Source of the DNA: Bacillus halotolerans
GTDB taxonomy: Bacteria > Bacillota > Bacilli > Bacillales > Bacillaceae
Assembly: GCF_001517105.1 (NCBI RefSeq)
Contig: NZ_LPVF01000012.1
Span: forward strand, 124,001 to 188,000
Direction: 5' to 3'
DNA length: 64,000 bases
Position 1 is the stretch's first letter, and each line of letters opens with the position of its first letter. The position numbers and the translations under genes are program-made. Below the pieces are notes generated by a model. That model saw nothing but the letters and a program-made list of their open reading frames with translations, searched no databases and was not told the DNA's origin. This document shows positions 24,323-32,887 of this stretch, piece after piece.

Positions 24323-27300
24323 CACCCCTGCATCAGATTTTTAATCGAAATTTTCCGTCCTTGTTCCGCACTTACAACGCGCTCTGTCCTACGACCGATC
24401 TCTTCGCTATCCATTACCGTCACAAGCTCGATGTGCATCGGCTGCCCAACGTTCGGCTCCGCAACCGAAGCTTCGAATGCGTGCTTAACCTTCGCCATTT
24501 TGCCGCCTGTCAACGCCATCGACGGATTGTACGCATAATCCTGTGCGTCAATCATGGCCGCACTTGCCATTGCATCCGCCGCCGACTGAACCGCTCCGAT
24601 ATTACGTTCAATACCTACCGCTAAGCCTAACGGTAAGAACTTACCGACTTCGTCACGGAATACGCGAGAAGGCGAATGAATGCCGAAGAAGCTTTTGATT
24701 CCGTCCGTAATGCTGCCGGCAAAGTCACCGATTTTTCCGAGAATCCAGTCCTTTACGGAGTTGATTCCGTTCCAGAGACCCTTGATCAAATCGACCCCGG
24801 CGTCGAATACTTTGCTTACGTTATCGCCGATCGCGCCTGCCAAATCAGTAACGATTTTTACGCCCATTTGCAGGAGCTTAGGCGCAGCTTGGATCAATCC
24901 GTTCACAAGCGCAACTAGTAACTTAATTCCGAGATCGATTAATTGCGGCATAAATCGGATGATCGTATCAACTAATCGCGTAAGTAACGTAATTGCTGCC
25001 GAAACTAATTGCGGAAGTGCCTGGATCAAACCGTTAACTAGCGCAATGATTAAACGGACGCCCGCATCAATGATTTTCGGTAAATTATCGATCAGCGCTT
25101 GGACCAAGCTGACGATTAAGAAAAGCGCCATTTCAATTAATTGCGGAAGCATCGTAATAATTCCGTCGACCAAAGCCGTCAGTATCTGAATGCCCGCTTC
25201 GAGTATTAACGGTAGATTCGTCACAATTGCGTTAATGAGCGCCATAATAAGCTGGAGCGCTGCCTCGATTAGTTGCGGAAGAACCTGAATGATTCCGTTA
25301 ATCAATGCGTTTAGAATCTGGATTCCGGCCTCAATGATCATCGGTAGTAACGTCACGATTGTCGTAATCAACATCGTTAATAATTGCGTTGCCGCCGTAA
25401 TGATTGCCGGAAGCGCCGTAACAATTCCCTGGATCAGCGACGTAATGATTAAAATTCCCGCGCCAAGAAGCATCGGTAACAACGTTGTGATCGATTGGAT
25501 CAAAGTCGTTATGACTTGCGTAATTGCCGTTAGAATATTCGGAAGCGCCTGCGTAAATCCCGTTAGAAGGCCCGTTATGATCTGAACGCCAGCCTGCGCT
25601 AGTATCGGTAGATTCGTAGTTATCGCGTTTACGACAGAAGTTACGAGGTTAACAAATCCGTTTAGAAACGTCGGCAAGTACGTCTGTAAGCCCTGTTCGA
25701 TTGCCGGCAGAAATTTAGCGCCCGTTATGATCAAGCCCGGTATGCCGCCGACTAACAATCCGATGATTGTCGGAATGTATTGCGCGATGGAGCTGAAGTC
25801 GCCCTGAAACGCTTTATTGACGGCGCTTATCAAATTCGTAATCGCGTTCTGCACGGCCGTTGCGCCTGCGATGATTAACTGGACGACTGATTCCGGAAGA
25901 ATCTGACGCAACTTATCGGCACCGCTTGCGAAGTCGCCCGTCAGAACCGTTGCTAGTCCGCTAAATAGTGTCTTCAGTGTCGCAAGAGCCGGAGCGAGCT
26001 TTGCACCGATTGTGTTCGCCAAGGCTTCTAGCTTAGTCCGGATGGCTTCGTTGTTTTTGATTAACAACGCGATGGCTGCGACTGCCGCGACGATGGCTCC
26101 TACTACTAGACCGATATGCGCGATGATAAGAAGAAGCGTCGAACTTGTAACACCCAACGCCGCTGCAACCCCGCCAAAGGCAGCTACCAATGTACCGACT
26201 GCGGACACTACTGCACCTATAAATATTAAAACAACGCCCAACCCTGTGCCAAAGAGAGCGATAACCGCTATCGCCGCTCCAGCATACGCTACAAACTTCT
26301 GCATCCCTGGCGAGAGTTTATTAAACCCATCGACTAGAGACTGCGCAATACTAACGAGTTTAGACAGCGCTGGCAGTAACGCATTACCGACGGAGATTTG
26401 TGCCGTTTCAAACGCACCGCTAAGCTCCTCGATCTGGCCCTTGAGGTTGTTCATCTTCTCCGCCGCAACTTCTGCCGCAGTGACTTTCGACATTTCCTTC
26501 CACATTTCTTTGGCGCCTTTAGAGCCTTCTTTCATCATGATGTTTGCCGCCCGGATAGCGTCAGTCCCGAACATTGTCTTAAGTGCCGCCTGTTGTTGTT
26601 GCGACGTAAGTCCTTTAAGTTTTTCACGCAGAACTTCCGACATTTCAGCGAAAGACTTAACGTTACCTTCTGCGTCATAGAATGCGTTTGATCCGTCTTC
26701 AGTAATGAGCCCCAAATCCGCCATCGTGTTATATGCGGCTTCAGAACTTGGTGTTAAATTTAACAGCATCGTTTTGAGCGACGTACCGGCATCCGAACCT
26801 TTAAGTCCGTTTTGCGCGAATATAGCAAGCGCTGTAGACGTATCTTTGAACGACAACCCGACGCCTGAAGCAACCGCCGATACCATAGATAGGCCGTACT
26901 TTAATTCGTGAACGTCCGTCGCTGATGCGTTAGCCGCACCCGCAAGCATATTCGCCGCCTGCGTAACTGAAAGGCCGTCTTTCTTAAATGCATTCAGCGC
27001 TGTCGATGCGATTTCCGCCGCTTCTCCGAGATCTAATTCGCCGGCAACCGCTAAGTCGAGCGCTCCTGCAAGACCGCCACCCATGATATCCTCTAACGAA
27101 ACGCCGGCTTTAATAAGTTCCTCGATCCCCTGTCCGGCTTCTAACGAGCTGAATTTCGTCTTCGCGCCCATATCGATTGCTAAGTCCGTAAGTTTTTCCA
27201 TCGTATCACCGGTTGCGCCAGATACCGCCTTAACGTTAGACATCTGCGCCTCGAAGTCCATCGCTTTATTAACTGCCGATCCTAACCCAGCACCTACGCC

Positions 27301-27453
27301 TGCCGCGACTGCCCCGAATCCTAGCGCAATAGATTGGCCCATATTCTGAAGCTGCGAACCGAAGTCTCTAAGCGAGCTCTGCGATCGTTGCAATTCCGTA
27401 GTTAGGTTGGAAATATCGGCGCCAATCCGGACGATAATCGATTGATCCGCCAT
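24322..27453 (-). CDS. Tail tape measure protein
   Basis: The 1043-residue protein has a TP901-type tape-measure N-domain (MADQSIIVRIGADISNL, PLPLEFEAQ-like MNKAMDFEAQMSNVKAVSGAT, SSLEAGQGIEELIKAGV, DTSTALAIFAQNGLKG), hydrophobic helices near 390-470, and a long array of ~40-residue hydrophobic repeats (pattern LIxAxIQILxALVxGII..LPQLIE) from about 520 to 880. It sets tail length and fills the tube during assembly. From its length a tail of roughly 150 nm would be expected by the usual rule. ATG at 27453 follows AGGAGGGG. Confidence 0.95.
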   Translation of the reverse strand: MADQSIIVRIGADISNLTTELQRSQSSLRDFGSQLQNMGQSIALGFGAVAAGVGAGLGSAVNKAMDFEAQMSNVKAVSGATGDTMEKLTDLAIDMGAKTKFSSLEAGQGIEELIKAGVSLEDIMGGGLAGALDLAVAGELDLGEAAEIASTALNAFKKDGLSVTQAANMLAGAANASATDVHELKYGLSMVSAVASGVGLSFKDTSTALAIFAQNGLKGSDAGTSLKTMLLNLTPSSEAAYNTMADLGLITEDGSNAFYDAEGNVKSFAEMSEVLREKLKGLTSQQQQAALKTMFGTDAIRAANIMMKEGSKGAKEMWKEMSKVTAAEVAAEKMNNLKGQIEELSGAFETAQISVGNALLPALSKLVSIAQSLVDGFNKLSPGMQKFVAYAGAAIAVIALFGTGLGVVLIFIGAVVSAVGTLVAAFGGVAAALGVTSSTLLLIIAHIGLVVGAIVAAVAAIALLIKNNEAIRTKLEALANTIGAKLAPALATLKTLFSGLATVLTGDFASGADKLRQILPESVVQLIIAGATAVQNAITNLISAVNKAFQGDFSSIAQYIPTIIGLLVGGIPGLIITGAKFLPAIEQGLQTYLPTFLNGFVNLVTSVVNAITTNLPILAQAGVQIITGLLTGFTQALPNILTAITQVITTLIQSITTLLPMLLGAGILIITSLIQGIVTALPAIITAATQLLTMLITTIVTLLPMIIEAGIQILNALINGIIQVLPQLIEAALQLIMALINAIVTNLPLILEAGIQILTALVDGIITMLPQLIEMALFLIVSLVQALIDNLPKIIDAGVRLIIALVNGLIQALPQLVSAAITLLTRLVDTIIRFMPQLIDLGIKLLVALVNGLIQAAPKLLQMGVKIVTDLAGAIGDNVSKVFDAGVDLIKGLWNGINSVKDWILGKIGDFAGSITDGIKSFFGIHSPSRVFRDEVGKFLPLGLAVGIERNIGAVQSAADAMASAAMIDAQDYAYNPSMALTGGKMAKVKHAFEASVAEPNVGQPMHIELVTVMDSEEIGRRTERVVSAEQGRKISIKNLMQG

Positions 27454-27468
27454 ATAGCCCCTCCTTCC

Positions 27469-27783
27469 TTATTTGATGTCAAATTGCGATAGCCATTCGG
27501 AGGCCTGCTGCTGCTTTGCAATAACTTCTTGCGGGATATCGACCTCATCATCCGCAGTCTTGGGCCGCTTGAATAAATCAGATTGCTTAATGCTTTTCTT
27601 AGCTGAACGAACTTTTCCGATCATCATCGCGAGTGAAGCCAAGTCGTCATATTGATCGAACTTCTTGTCTTGCTGCGCTTGGATTAAGATGTGATACTCC
27701 CGCGGTGTTAGAGCGTAGACTTCGTCAGGCTTTAACGATAAGTACCGCCAGGCCTCGCCAAGTACTTGATCTATTCCAAAATC
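27469..27783 (-). CDS. Tail assembly chaperone, T extension by -1 frameshift
   Basis: After the G gene's last codons, a second open frame in the -1 register runs 105 codons to TAA at 27469 (DFGIDQVLGEAWRYLSLKP, EVYALTPREYHILIQAQQDK, ending WLSQFDIK). It has no start codon with a ribosome-binding site. The EVYALTPREYHIL pattern is that of the T domain of siphovirus gpG-gpGT chaperones. A -1 slip near GCGGGGATTTTG (27777-27788) would fuse it to G; the exact slippery site is uncertain. It probably loads the tape-measure protein. Confidence 0.7.
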   Translation of the reverse strand, partial: DFGIDQVLGEAWRYLSLKPDEVYALTPREYHILIQAQQDKKFDQYDDLASLAMMIGKVRSAKKSIKQSDLFKRPKTADDEVDIPQEVIAKQQQASEWLSQFDIK

Positions 27784-28136
27784 CCCGCCAGCATTTCCGC
27801 CGCTTTCGGATCTTTCTTCAGAAGCTTTTCCGCTGTTTTCTTGTAGAAAAAACTGTTCGATACGACCTCGTTCGTGATTTTAAGAATCGTATCCATGTCG
27901 AGTACTTCTTTCTCGACTCCTTCTTCGATAGCTGACCGAACCTTAGAAATCGAAATATTCTTTTCGGTGTGAAAAAGCCCCGCATGCACAACGTGTACAA
28001 ACGTCTCCAAATCCCCGACAAGTGCTTTACCGATTAATTCGAATGAGCCGCCTTTGTATAAACCATCAAGGTGTTTAACGCTCTTGAACGTTAGCTTTAA
28101 TTCGTACTCTTCTCCTTCAATTTCAAAACGTGCCAT
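27771..28136 (-). CDS. Tail assembly chaperone G
   Basis: The 121-residue protein (FEIEGEEYELKLTFKSVKHLDGLYKGG start; GLETFVHVVHAGLFHT; helical C-terminus AAEMLAGILE) matches the G-type tail chaperone located between the major tail protein and the tape-measure gene. It keeps the tape-measure protein soluble before tube assembly. Its end overlaps a -1 frame that encodes the T extension. ATG at 28136 follows AAGGAG. Confidence 0.85.
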   Translation of the reverse strand: MARFEIEGEEYELKLTFKSVKHLDGLYKGGSFELIGKALVGDLETFVHVVHAGLFHTEKNISISKVRSAIEEGVEKEVLDMDTILKITNEVVSNSFFYKKTAEKLLKKDPKAAEMLAGILE

Positions 28137-28155
28137 ATAATCGTCTCCTTCTCGT

Positions 28156-28197
28156 TTTTTATTCGTTAAGTAAAAAAAGACACCGCGATTAAGCGAT
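28156..28197 (-). terminator. Terminator after the major tail protein gene
   Basis: GGCATCGC and GCGGTGTC pair (G-T wobbles) over TTAAT on the minus strand and are followed by seven T. It probably lowers chaperone and tape-measure expression relative to the tail tube protein. Confidence 0.6.
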
Positions 28198-28200
28198 GCC

Positions 28201-28680
28201 TTAAGGTGCTATCGTACCTGTATCTCCACTAGCTGGCGCAGATGAAGACGGTGCCCCTGCCGGAATTTCCGTGAGAGTTTCCTCCGTAACGTCTCCGTTC
28301 AATGATCCTTCAAGTGAATACGTTGCGAAATCTCCGTTTCCGAATTCGCGTTCAAACGAAGAAATCATATACATACCGCTTTCCGCTTCTTTAGTCCGTG
28401 TATCAATCTCGTAGATTTTGACGAATTCTTTATTTCTGATTTTCTTTTTCATAGCCTTAATAAACGGATCGCCTTCTGTAATAACGCCCTCAAGCGAGAC
28501 TGATTGCGTTACCTTTCCGTAGTCACTTCCGGTTTTATCTTTCGTATCCAAGTCGATCGAGTCAGCTTCGATACTAGTTGTTCCGCTCGTTTGGTTAAAC
28601 GGACGGATCATCTTTTCGCCCGCATCCGTTTCGATTACCGCTGCATATAAAATCTCTTCTCCGCGATATTCTACCGCCAA
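28201..28680 (-). CDS. Major tail (tube) protein, TP901-1 type
   Basis: The 159-residue protein shows the TP901-1/phi13-like tube protein pattern: VIETDAGEKMIRPFNQTSGT, ADSIDLDTKDKTGSDYGKVTQSVSLEGVITEGDPFI and YSLEGSLNGDV, with a low-complexity Ser/Ala/Gly tail. It forms the polymer of the non-contractile tail. The TTG start at 28680 has AAGGGGG upstream. A terminator follows at 28156. Confidence 0.88.
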   Translation of the reverse strand: MAVEYRGEEILYAAVIETDAGEKMIRPFNQTSGTTSIEADSIDLDTKDKTGSDYGKVTQSVSLEGVITEGDPFIKAMKKKIRNKEFVKIYEIDTRTKEAESGMYMISSFEREFGNGDFATYSLEGSLNGDVTEETLTEIPAGAPSSSAPASGDTGTIAP

Positions 28681-28697
28681 ATTAAATCCCCCTTTTG

Positions 28698-29126
28698 TTA
28701 TGCGCTCAATGTCGTATCTATCTCGATGTCAAAATAAACGCGATGATAGTTCGTCTTATCCGCCAATTCTTCCGCAGGCAAAGGAACCTCCGCCGTTAAG
28801 TTGACATAAAAAAGACCGAGCGTTTGGCTCGGTTCATTTGCGTTAATAAGCGCTATTTTATCGAATAAGAATATCCGTTTAAGTTGCTCCTGTACGGTTC
28901 CTCGTTCTGTTGCGGTGTTTGTGTGAAGTCCGATTTGAAATCGGTAAACCATTCGCACAGATTCCCGTTGTTTCGAAACAACTGTCGGAGTGTTCTGCCT
29001 CTGCTGGACCGTAATAAACGGCTTAGTCTCCGGTAATATAACGCCATCATAAGCCCATACGACCTCAAATCCGGTTTTCTTAGCGAGATGTTGGATGATC
29101 GAATATTGAACATCGATTTGTCTCAT
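28698..29126 (-). CDS. Tail completion/terminator protein
   Basis: ATG at 29126 overlaps the stop codon of the upstream gene (ATGA). The 142-residue protein (QYSIIQHLAKKTGFEVVWAYDG, ITVQQRQNTP, RFQIGLHTNTATERGTVQEQLKRIF) fits the tail completion protein that caps the tail tube and joins it to the head. Assignment rests on position between the HK97-gp10-like protein and the tube protein and on fold pattern. Confidence 0.65.
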   Translation of the reverse strand: MRQIDVQYSIIQHLAKKTGFEVVWAYDGVILPETKPFITVQQRQNTPTVVSKQRESVRMVYRFQIGLHTNTATERGTVQEQLKRIFLFDKIALINANEPSQTLGLFYVNLTAEVPLPAEELADKTNYHRVYFDIEIDTTLSA

Positions 29127-29479
29127 CGGCCTAAACCTTGAACCAAACGAAGTATTTTTCCGCGATAAACACGTTCGTTGCTCCATACAACATCCCGGAT
29201 AAATCCGCTTTGTGTTTTATGCGTATATTCCTGGATCTTCGCATAATCTACGTCAGATCCGTATTCCCACATTGCAGGCGCAACCTTTTCTGGACTTGCT
29301 ACGATACTATTTCGTAGCTTTCCCGTATCTACAGGCGCCCGTTCAGCCGATTCATTCGCCATCAACAACGTTTGCGCCTCCGTTACCTCGTCGACTTCTT
29401 GTACGAATTGTGTAGAATCCAATCCCCGAATAACTCGACTAAGTCCTTCGACCGAGATGCGCATATTGGATCGACTCAT
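29123..29479 (-). CDS. HK97 gp10-like tail-component protein
   Basis: The 118-residue protein has the HK97_gp10 family pattern: N-terminal ISVEGLSRVIRGLD, ESAERAPVDTGKLRNSIVASPE at about residues 43-64 (the conserved AP-x-DTG-x-L-R-x-S motif), and YGSDVDYAKIQEYTHKTQ. These proteins form a neck/tail completion component. It overlaps its neighbours by 4 nt on both sides, so expression is coupled. Confidence 0.85.
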   Translation of the reverse strand: MSRSNMRISVEGLSRVIRGLDSTQFVQEVDEVTEAQTLLMANESAERAPVDTGKLRNSIVASPEKVAPAMWEYGSDVDYAKIQEYTHKTQSGFIRDVVWSNERVYRGKILRLVQGLGR

Positions 29480-29871
29480 CTTCTCAGCCTCCCAACGATC
29501 TCGGCGCGGTTTCTTGCTCCGATTCCTTTTTTATCTACGGATAATATCTCGTAAGTCTTTTCGTCATAGATTACGCTTTTAAGAGACCCGTAAATATCTT
29601 CGATCAGTTCGACAGCAATCGAGAACCAAATATCGCCGGATTGAACTTCGATTCCATCCGCCAGATACCTATCGATCTTAACCTGCGAACTAATTTCGGT
29701 GACTACGGAGGGAACAATCCGTTTTGGCGGTTCTGTTTGCGGTAAGGGCTCGTTTGTTATCGGATCTCTTACGACTTCCTCTTCGTAAAATAAAACAACG
29801 TCATGAGTACGTCCTTGAATGACTTCTTTTCGCGCATGCTTCATAAACGCGATATCTTCCGGTGTTATCAC
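29476..29871 (-). CDS. Head closure / head-tail adaptor protein
   Basis: The 131-residue protein (GTG at 29871 with AGGAGG upstream) is a small beta-rich head-closure type protein: VVLFYEEEVVRDPITNEPL, VQSGDIWFSIAVELIEDIYG and YEILSVDKKGIGARNRAEI. Position between the MuF-like gene and the gp10-like gene fits the stopper/head-closure component. Confidence 0.7.
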   Translation of the reverse strand: MITPEDIAFMKHARKEVIQGRTHDVVLFYEEEVVRDPITNEPLPQTEPPKRIVPSVVTEISSQVKIDRYLADGIEVQSGDIWFSIAVELIEDIYGSLKSVIYDEKTYEILSVDKKGIGARNRAEIVGRLRR

Positions 29872-29882
29872 GCAGTCACCTC

Positions 29883-30692
29883 CTATTTGTATTTGTCGTA
29901 TAGTTCATACGTTAAATAGCCGGTACAATTTATGTGCATCATATAAATTTCCGGATCGACCGGCTTATACAGTCCGGCGCCCATTCCGTAACGGTCTTCG
30001 AGTTCAAGCTGTGTGCATCGGTGATCTGGACGGTTAGCCTTACCGCGATGAACACGCATTGCTTTAACGACTCGGCTTTGCTGCCCGGTGTAAGACGCCG
30101 CTACTCTATGCGCCGTATTCCCTTCCGTTACGACCAACCGCCTGATTTTCCATGCGTCGTTTTCGTATACTTTACGTACATTAGCGCTAATTTCACTAAC
30201 TGACTGACCTGTTATAATTCCCGTCCGAATAGCTTTCGAAAGCTCATCGCGTTGATCGCCAGCAAATCTCCATACGCGGTCGGACAATACTAAACCATCG
30301 TCGCCTACCCGATTTACAACGTAACGAACAACGTTTTTATTGATCTTATCGAAAGCAACTCCGGATATAGCTGCGGTGCCTACCGAATCCACAAACGCCG
30401 TTTTTATTGCGTCTGAAGTCGTAGAGGCTGTATCGTCGAATATTTTCTCGAAGGCGTTCATACCGGTAGTTCGCACGAGCTTTTCAATCGTATCTAACTC
30501 GCGAAGTAGTTTGTTCAAGCGCTGCCTTTTAATTTTTCCATCGCTGCCGCTGTACTCCGTAAGTAAGTCAACGATCTCAAGTCGGATTCGTCCGATTTCC
30601 TTTATCGCGTACTCTTGTTGACTCGCGTTTAGCTTGCGGTATTGCATCGAAACCTTTTTAAGCTGGCGATCTAATTCCGTTTGGTTACTCAT
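29883..30692 (-). CDS. Minor head protein (phage MuF type)
   Basis: The 269-residue protein begins with a helical domain and contains the phage Mu F-like pattern: ELSKAIRTGIITGQSVSEISANVRKVYENDAWKIRRLVVTEGNTAHRVAA (about residues 155-205), followed by basic VKAMRVHRGKANRPDHRCTQLE. MuF-type proteins are minor internal head proteins tied to portal and packaging. Here the gene lies downstream of the head connector instead of directly after the portal. It overlaps the upstream connector gene by 4 nt. Confidence 0.8.
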   Translation of the reverse strand: MSNQTELDRQLKKVSMQYRKLNASQQEYAIKEIGRIRLEIVDLLTEYSGSDGKIKRQRLNKLLRELDTIEKLVRTTGMNAFEKIFDDTASTTSDAIKTAFVDSVGTAAISGVAFDKINKNVVRYVVNRVGDDGLVLSDRVWRFAGDQRDELSKAIRTGIITGQSVSEISANVRKVYENDAWKIRRLVVTEGNTAHRVAASYTGQQSRVVKAMRVHRGKANRPDHRCTQLELEDRYGMGAGLYKPVDPEIYMMHINCTGYLTYELYDKYK

Positions 30693-31027
30693 CGATCATC
30701 AGCTCGTTTCGGATGCATCTGGCCGCCGCTTCTCCGATAAGCTTTACGATAATCTTTTCGGGCGTCTTTTCCGAGTTGCATATAATTAGCGAAAATGTTC
30801 GTTTTGTCTACCGATTCTTCTCCGTCTTGAAAACTAAAGAACCTCGCCGCATCACTCGCGATAGTTTCATATGCGATTGCCATCGCCAAAAATAGGACTG
30901 CATTTTCGTTTTCTTCCGCAGTTAAACCGGACTCAGCTTCGGCTTCGGCGATCCATGCGGCAATATCGTCCGCTGTGACGCCTTCCACTCTACTTAATCG
31001 CGTTGCTAGTCGACTTGATACCGCCAC
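30689..31027 (-). CDS. Head-tail connector (gp15/gp6-like)
   Basis: GTG at 31027 has GGAGG at 8 nt; the GTG at 31036 overlaps the ribosome-binding site. The 112-residue helical protein (SRLATRLSRVEGVTADDIAAWIAEAEAESG, LFLAMAIAYETIASDAARFFSFQDGEESVDKT) is typical of the helical connector that binds below the portal in SPP1- and HK97-like phages. Confidence 0.7.
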   Translation of the reverse strand: MAVSSRLATRLSRVEGVTADDIAAWIAEAEAESGLTAEENENAVLFLAMAIAYETIASDAARFFSFQDGEESVDKTNIFANYMQLGKDARKDYRKAYRRSGGQMHPKRADDR

Positions 31028-31041
31028 ATGACTCACCTCCG

Positions 31042-31314
31042 TTATTTTTTCTTCTTAGAAGGACCTTTTGGCTTTTGCTTTCCTTCGTCAGGAGTCGGAG
31101 AATCTTCCGCAACTTCTTCAGCCGAGATTTTCTCCTCTTTATTTTCCTTGATCGGTAAAGGTTCAACATCTACGCGCTGAATAAATGGTGAAGCCGCATC
31201 AAGCGCTTTGATTTCCTTCTCGACATTCGTTTTATATACGCCGTATCCATTAAAAACGAGATGCAAACCGTCTCTCATAAATTCGTAGTTAGGTAACGTC
31301 TTATATTCTGCCAC
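31042..31314 (-). CDS. Hypothetical head-region protein with basic tail
   Basis: A 90-residue protein with a compact N-terminal half (LPNYEFMRDGLHLVFNGYGVYKTN) and a highly charged tail rich in Glu, Lys and Pro that ends in a run of Lys. GTG at 31314 overlaps the stop of the head-fibre gene (TAGTG). Not recognised; position between head fibre and connector suggests a virion or assembly protein. Confidence 0.5.
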   Translation of the reverse strand: MAEYKTLPNYEFMRDGLHLVFNGYGVYKTNVEKEIKALDAASPFIQRVDVEPLPIKENKEEKISAEEVAEDSPTPDEGKQKPKGPSKKKK

Positions 31315-31652
31315 TACGCCATCAACCCAGCCGCTTTTAATTTAGCAAGCAACGCATTAAAGTCCGTTACAAGACCGGCAACGTCTGTCGCTGCGCTGTT
31401 CGCTTGCGTTGCCGCTTTTGACGCGGTTAATTTACTGTCTAATGCCGTTTGTAGACCTGTGACATTAGCGATTGTATGTGTATGAGCAGATGGAGGGAAA
31501 GTCGAAGGTTTTCCGGTGACATCCGCCCATTTGATCTCTACAGTTGCGCCCGAACTTGCTTCTAATTTCGCTAATAGGTCGCCGAGTTTGAGGTCATTCG
31601 CAACCGGCATCGACATGTTAAGGCGTTGTACATCCTCTTTACTTAAAGCCAT
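31314..31652 (-). CDS. Head fibre / capsid decoration-like protein
   Basis: The 112-residue protein contains VEIKWADVTGKPSTFPPSAHTHTI (about residues 37-61), a pattern shared by phage head fibre proteins, preceded by an anchoring region and followed by an Ala/Thr-rich helix ending LLAKLKAAGLMA. It lies directly downstream of the major capsid gene, as in phi29-type head-fibre genes. Likely decorates the capsid; not essential in known phages. Confidence 0.75.
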   Translation of the reverse strand: MALSKEDVQRLNMSMPVANDLKLGDLLAKLEASSGATVEIKWADVTGKPSTFPPSAHTHTIANVTGLQTALDSKLTASKAATQANSAATDVAGLVTDFNALLAKLKAAGLMA

Positions 31653-31682
31653 TTACGGCCTCACTCCTTTCAAATTATAGTA

Positions 31683-31700
31683 GGGGCCATAAGAGGCCCC
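31683..31700 (-). terminator. Hairpin after the major capsid gene
   Basis: GGGGCC and GGCCCC pair around a six-base loop immediately after the capsid stop codon; the T-run is weak. Possibly a partial terminator or mRNA-stabilising hairpin that raises capsid mRNA levels. Confidence 0.5.
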
Positions 31701-31706
31701 GTCATA

Positions 31707-32828
31707 TTAGGAAACAGATTTAGAGATACCAGAAAGGATTGCAACTGATTCTTTCGCGTTCTTGATCTCGAAGCCGAGTTCGCCACGGATTACACGAGAG
31801 AAATAATCTGCACCGTTTGGTGTAGCATCTTGGTCGTATACAGGAGTTAGATAACGAGCTTTGATGTTATCAAGATCAAGTAAAACAGCGCGGTCCTTCG
31901 GCATATTTTGGTCCACAACGACTTGAGAAACTGCGCCGCCAGGTAGATCACTCATGAATGACATGATTTGATAACCGACTTGACCTTCTCCGCGAGTAGT
32001 ACGAATAGTGTCACCTGCAAGCTTTGTGATCTGGCGAGAAACGTTTGGAGCGCAAAGGATTGTATTAACTCGTCCACCACGCTTGAAAGTCTCTTCGATA
32101 GCATCGTTTAAGCCTTTGGCTTTGATTTCGTTTCCGCCGAAGTCTTGATTATTCGCTCCTTGCTCTTGGGCAAAAGCGAATAATCCGCCAGTAGATCGAG
32201 GCTGGGCCGCTGATCCTTGGTATTTTCGTCCATAAATAAGTGAGTTGTTCATTTCCCGAACCATCTCTTGAAGACGAAGGTTAACCTGATAATCGAGTTC
32301 GTCAGAAACTCCGTACGTATTAACTTGCTGCTGTGTACGGGATACGGAAGCGTAACGAGAGAAAATTTGCGAGTAGTTGAACGACACAATACGATCGTTA
32401 ATCTCGTTCTTTCTAAATACGTCCTCACCTTCTGGACGTGGACGAGAAATTACCTTCAATTCTCCGTCAGCTTCGACTGCTTCAGGAGTAGTCGCATCAT
32501 AACCACGTTGAACAGTGATCTTGTCGGCAGCTTCATCGACTGCTGTTACGCGTAATACTTCAAGGCCGTTTTGCACAAGAGCATTTTCAGTAAATTTACG
32601 TGCGTCCCCTTCGGCCAACTCGATTTCAGTTGCGTCCGCTGTAGCCGCTGCTTTAGCGACGCCAGTGTCACTATTCAAATAATCGTTCTGCCATTCGAAT
32701 TTAGTTTGCGTGAGACCCTCCCCTGTGCCGATAAGCCCGAAAAGAACCGGAGCCTTCGTTAGAATTAAATCTACGTTCGCTTGCATTTGGCGAACCTGTT
32801 GCTGGAAATCATAGCTAGTTGCTACCAT
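31707..32828 (-). CDS. Major capsid protein, DUF5309/SU10 family
   Basis: The 373-residue protein matches the DUF5309 (SU10-like) major capsid family: SYDFQQQVRQMQANVDLIL, ALVQNGLEVLRVTAVD, FNYSQIFSRYASVSRTQQQVN (about residues 147-167), ARYLTPVYDQDATPNGADYFSRVIRGELGFEIKN near the C-terminus. It has an HK97-like fold and builds the icosahedral shell. It follows the scaffold gene and is strongly ribosome-bound (AAGGGGG before ATG 32828). Confidence 0.88.
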   Translation of the reverse strand: MVATSYDFQQQVRQMQANVDLILTKAPVLFGLIGTGEGLTQTKFEWQNDYLNSDTGVAKAAATADATEIELAEGDARKFTENALVQNGLEVLRVTAVDEAADKITVQRGYDATTPEAVEADGELKVISRPRPEGEDVFRKNEINDRIVSFNYSQIFSRYASVSRTQQQVNTYGVSDELDYQVNLRLQEMVREMNNSLIYGRKYQGSAAQPRSTGGLFAFAQEQGANNQDFGGNEIKAKGLNDAIEETFKRGGRVNTILCAPNVSRQITKLAGDTIRTTRGEGQVGYQIMSFMSDLPGGAVSQVVVDQNMPKDRAVLLDLDNIKARYLTPVYDQDATPNGADYFSRVIRGELGFEIKNAKESVAILSGISKSVS

Positions 32829-32859
32829 GTGTTAATCCCCCTAATAGTTTTTGTAATTA

Positions 32860-32884
32860 AAAAAAAGCCGCCAAGAAGGCGACT
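32860..32884 (-). terminator. Terminator between scaffold and capsid genes
   Basis: GTCGCC and GGCGGC pair over a short loop on the minus strand and are followed by eight T. Full termination would silence the capsid gene, so it is probably leaky or the capsid has its own promoter. Confidence 0.65.
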
Positions 32885-32887
32885 GAA

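Noticed and set aside
24680..27349. Several plus-strand frames inside the tape-measure gene
   Set aside because: Low-complexity products mirroring the TMP repeats on the other strand; no start signals.
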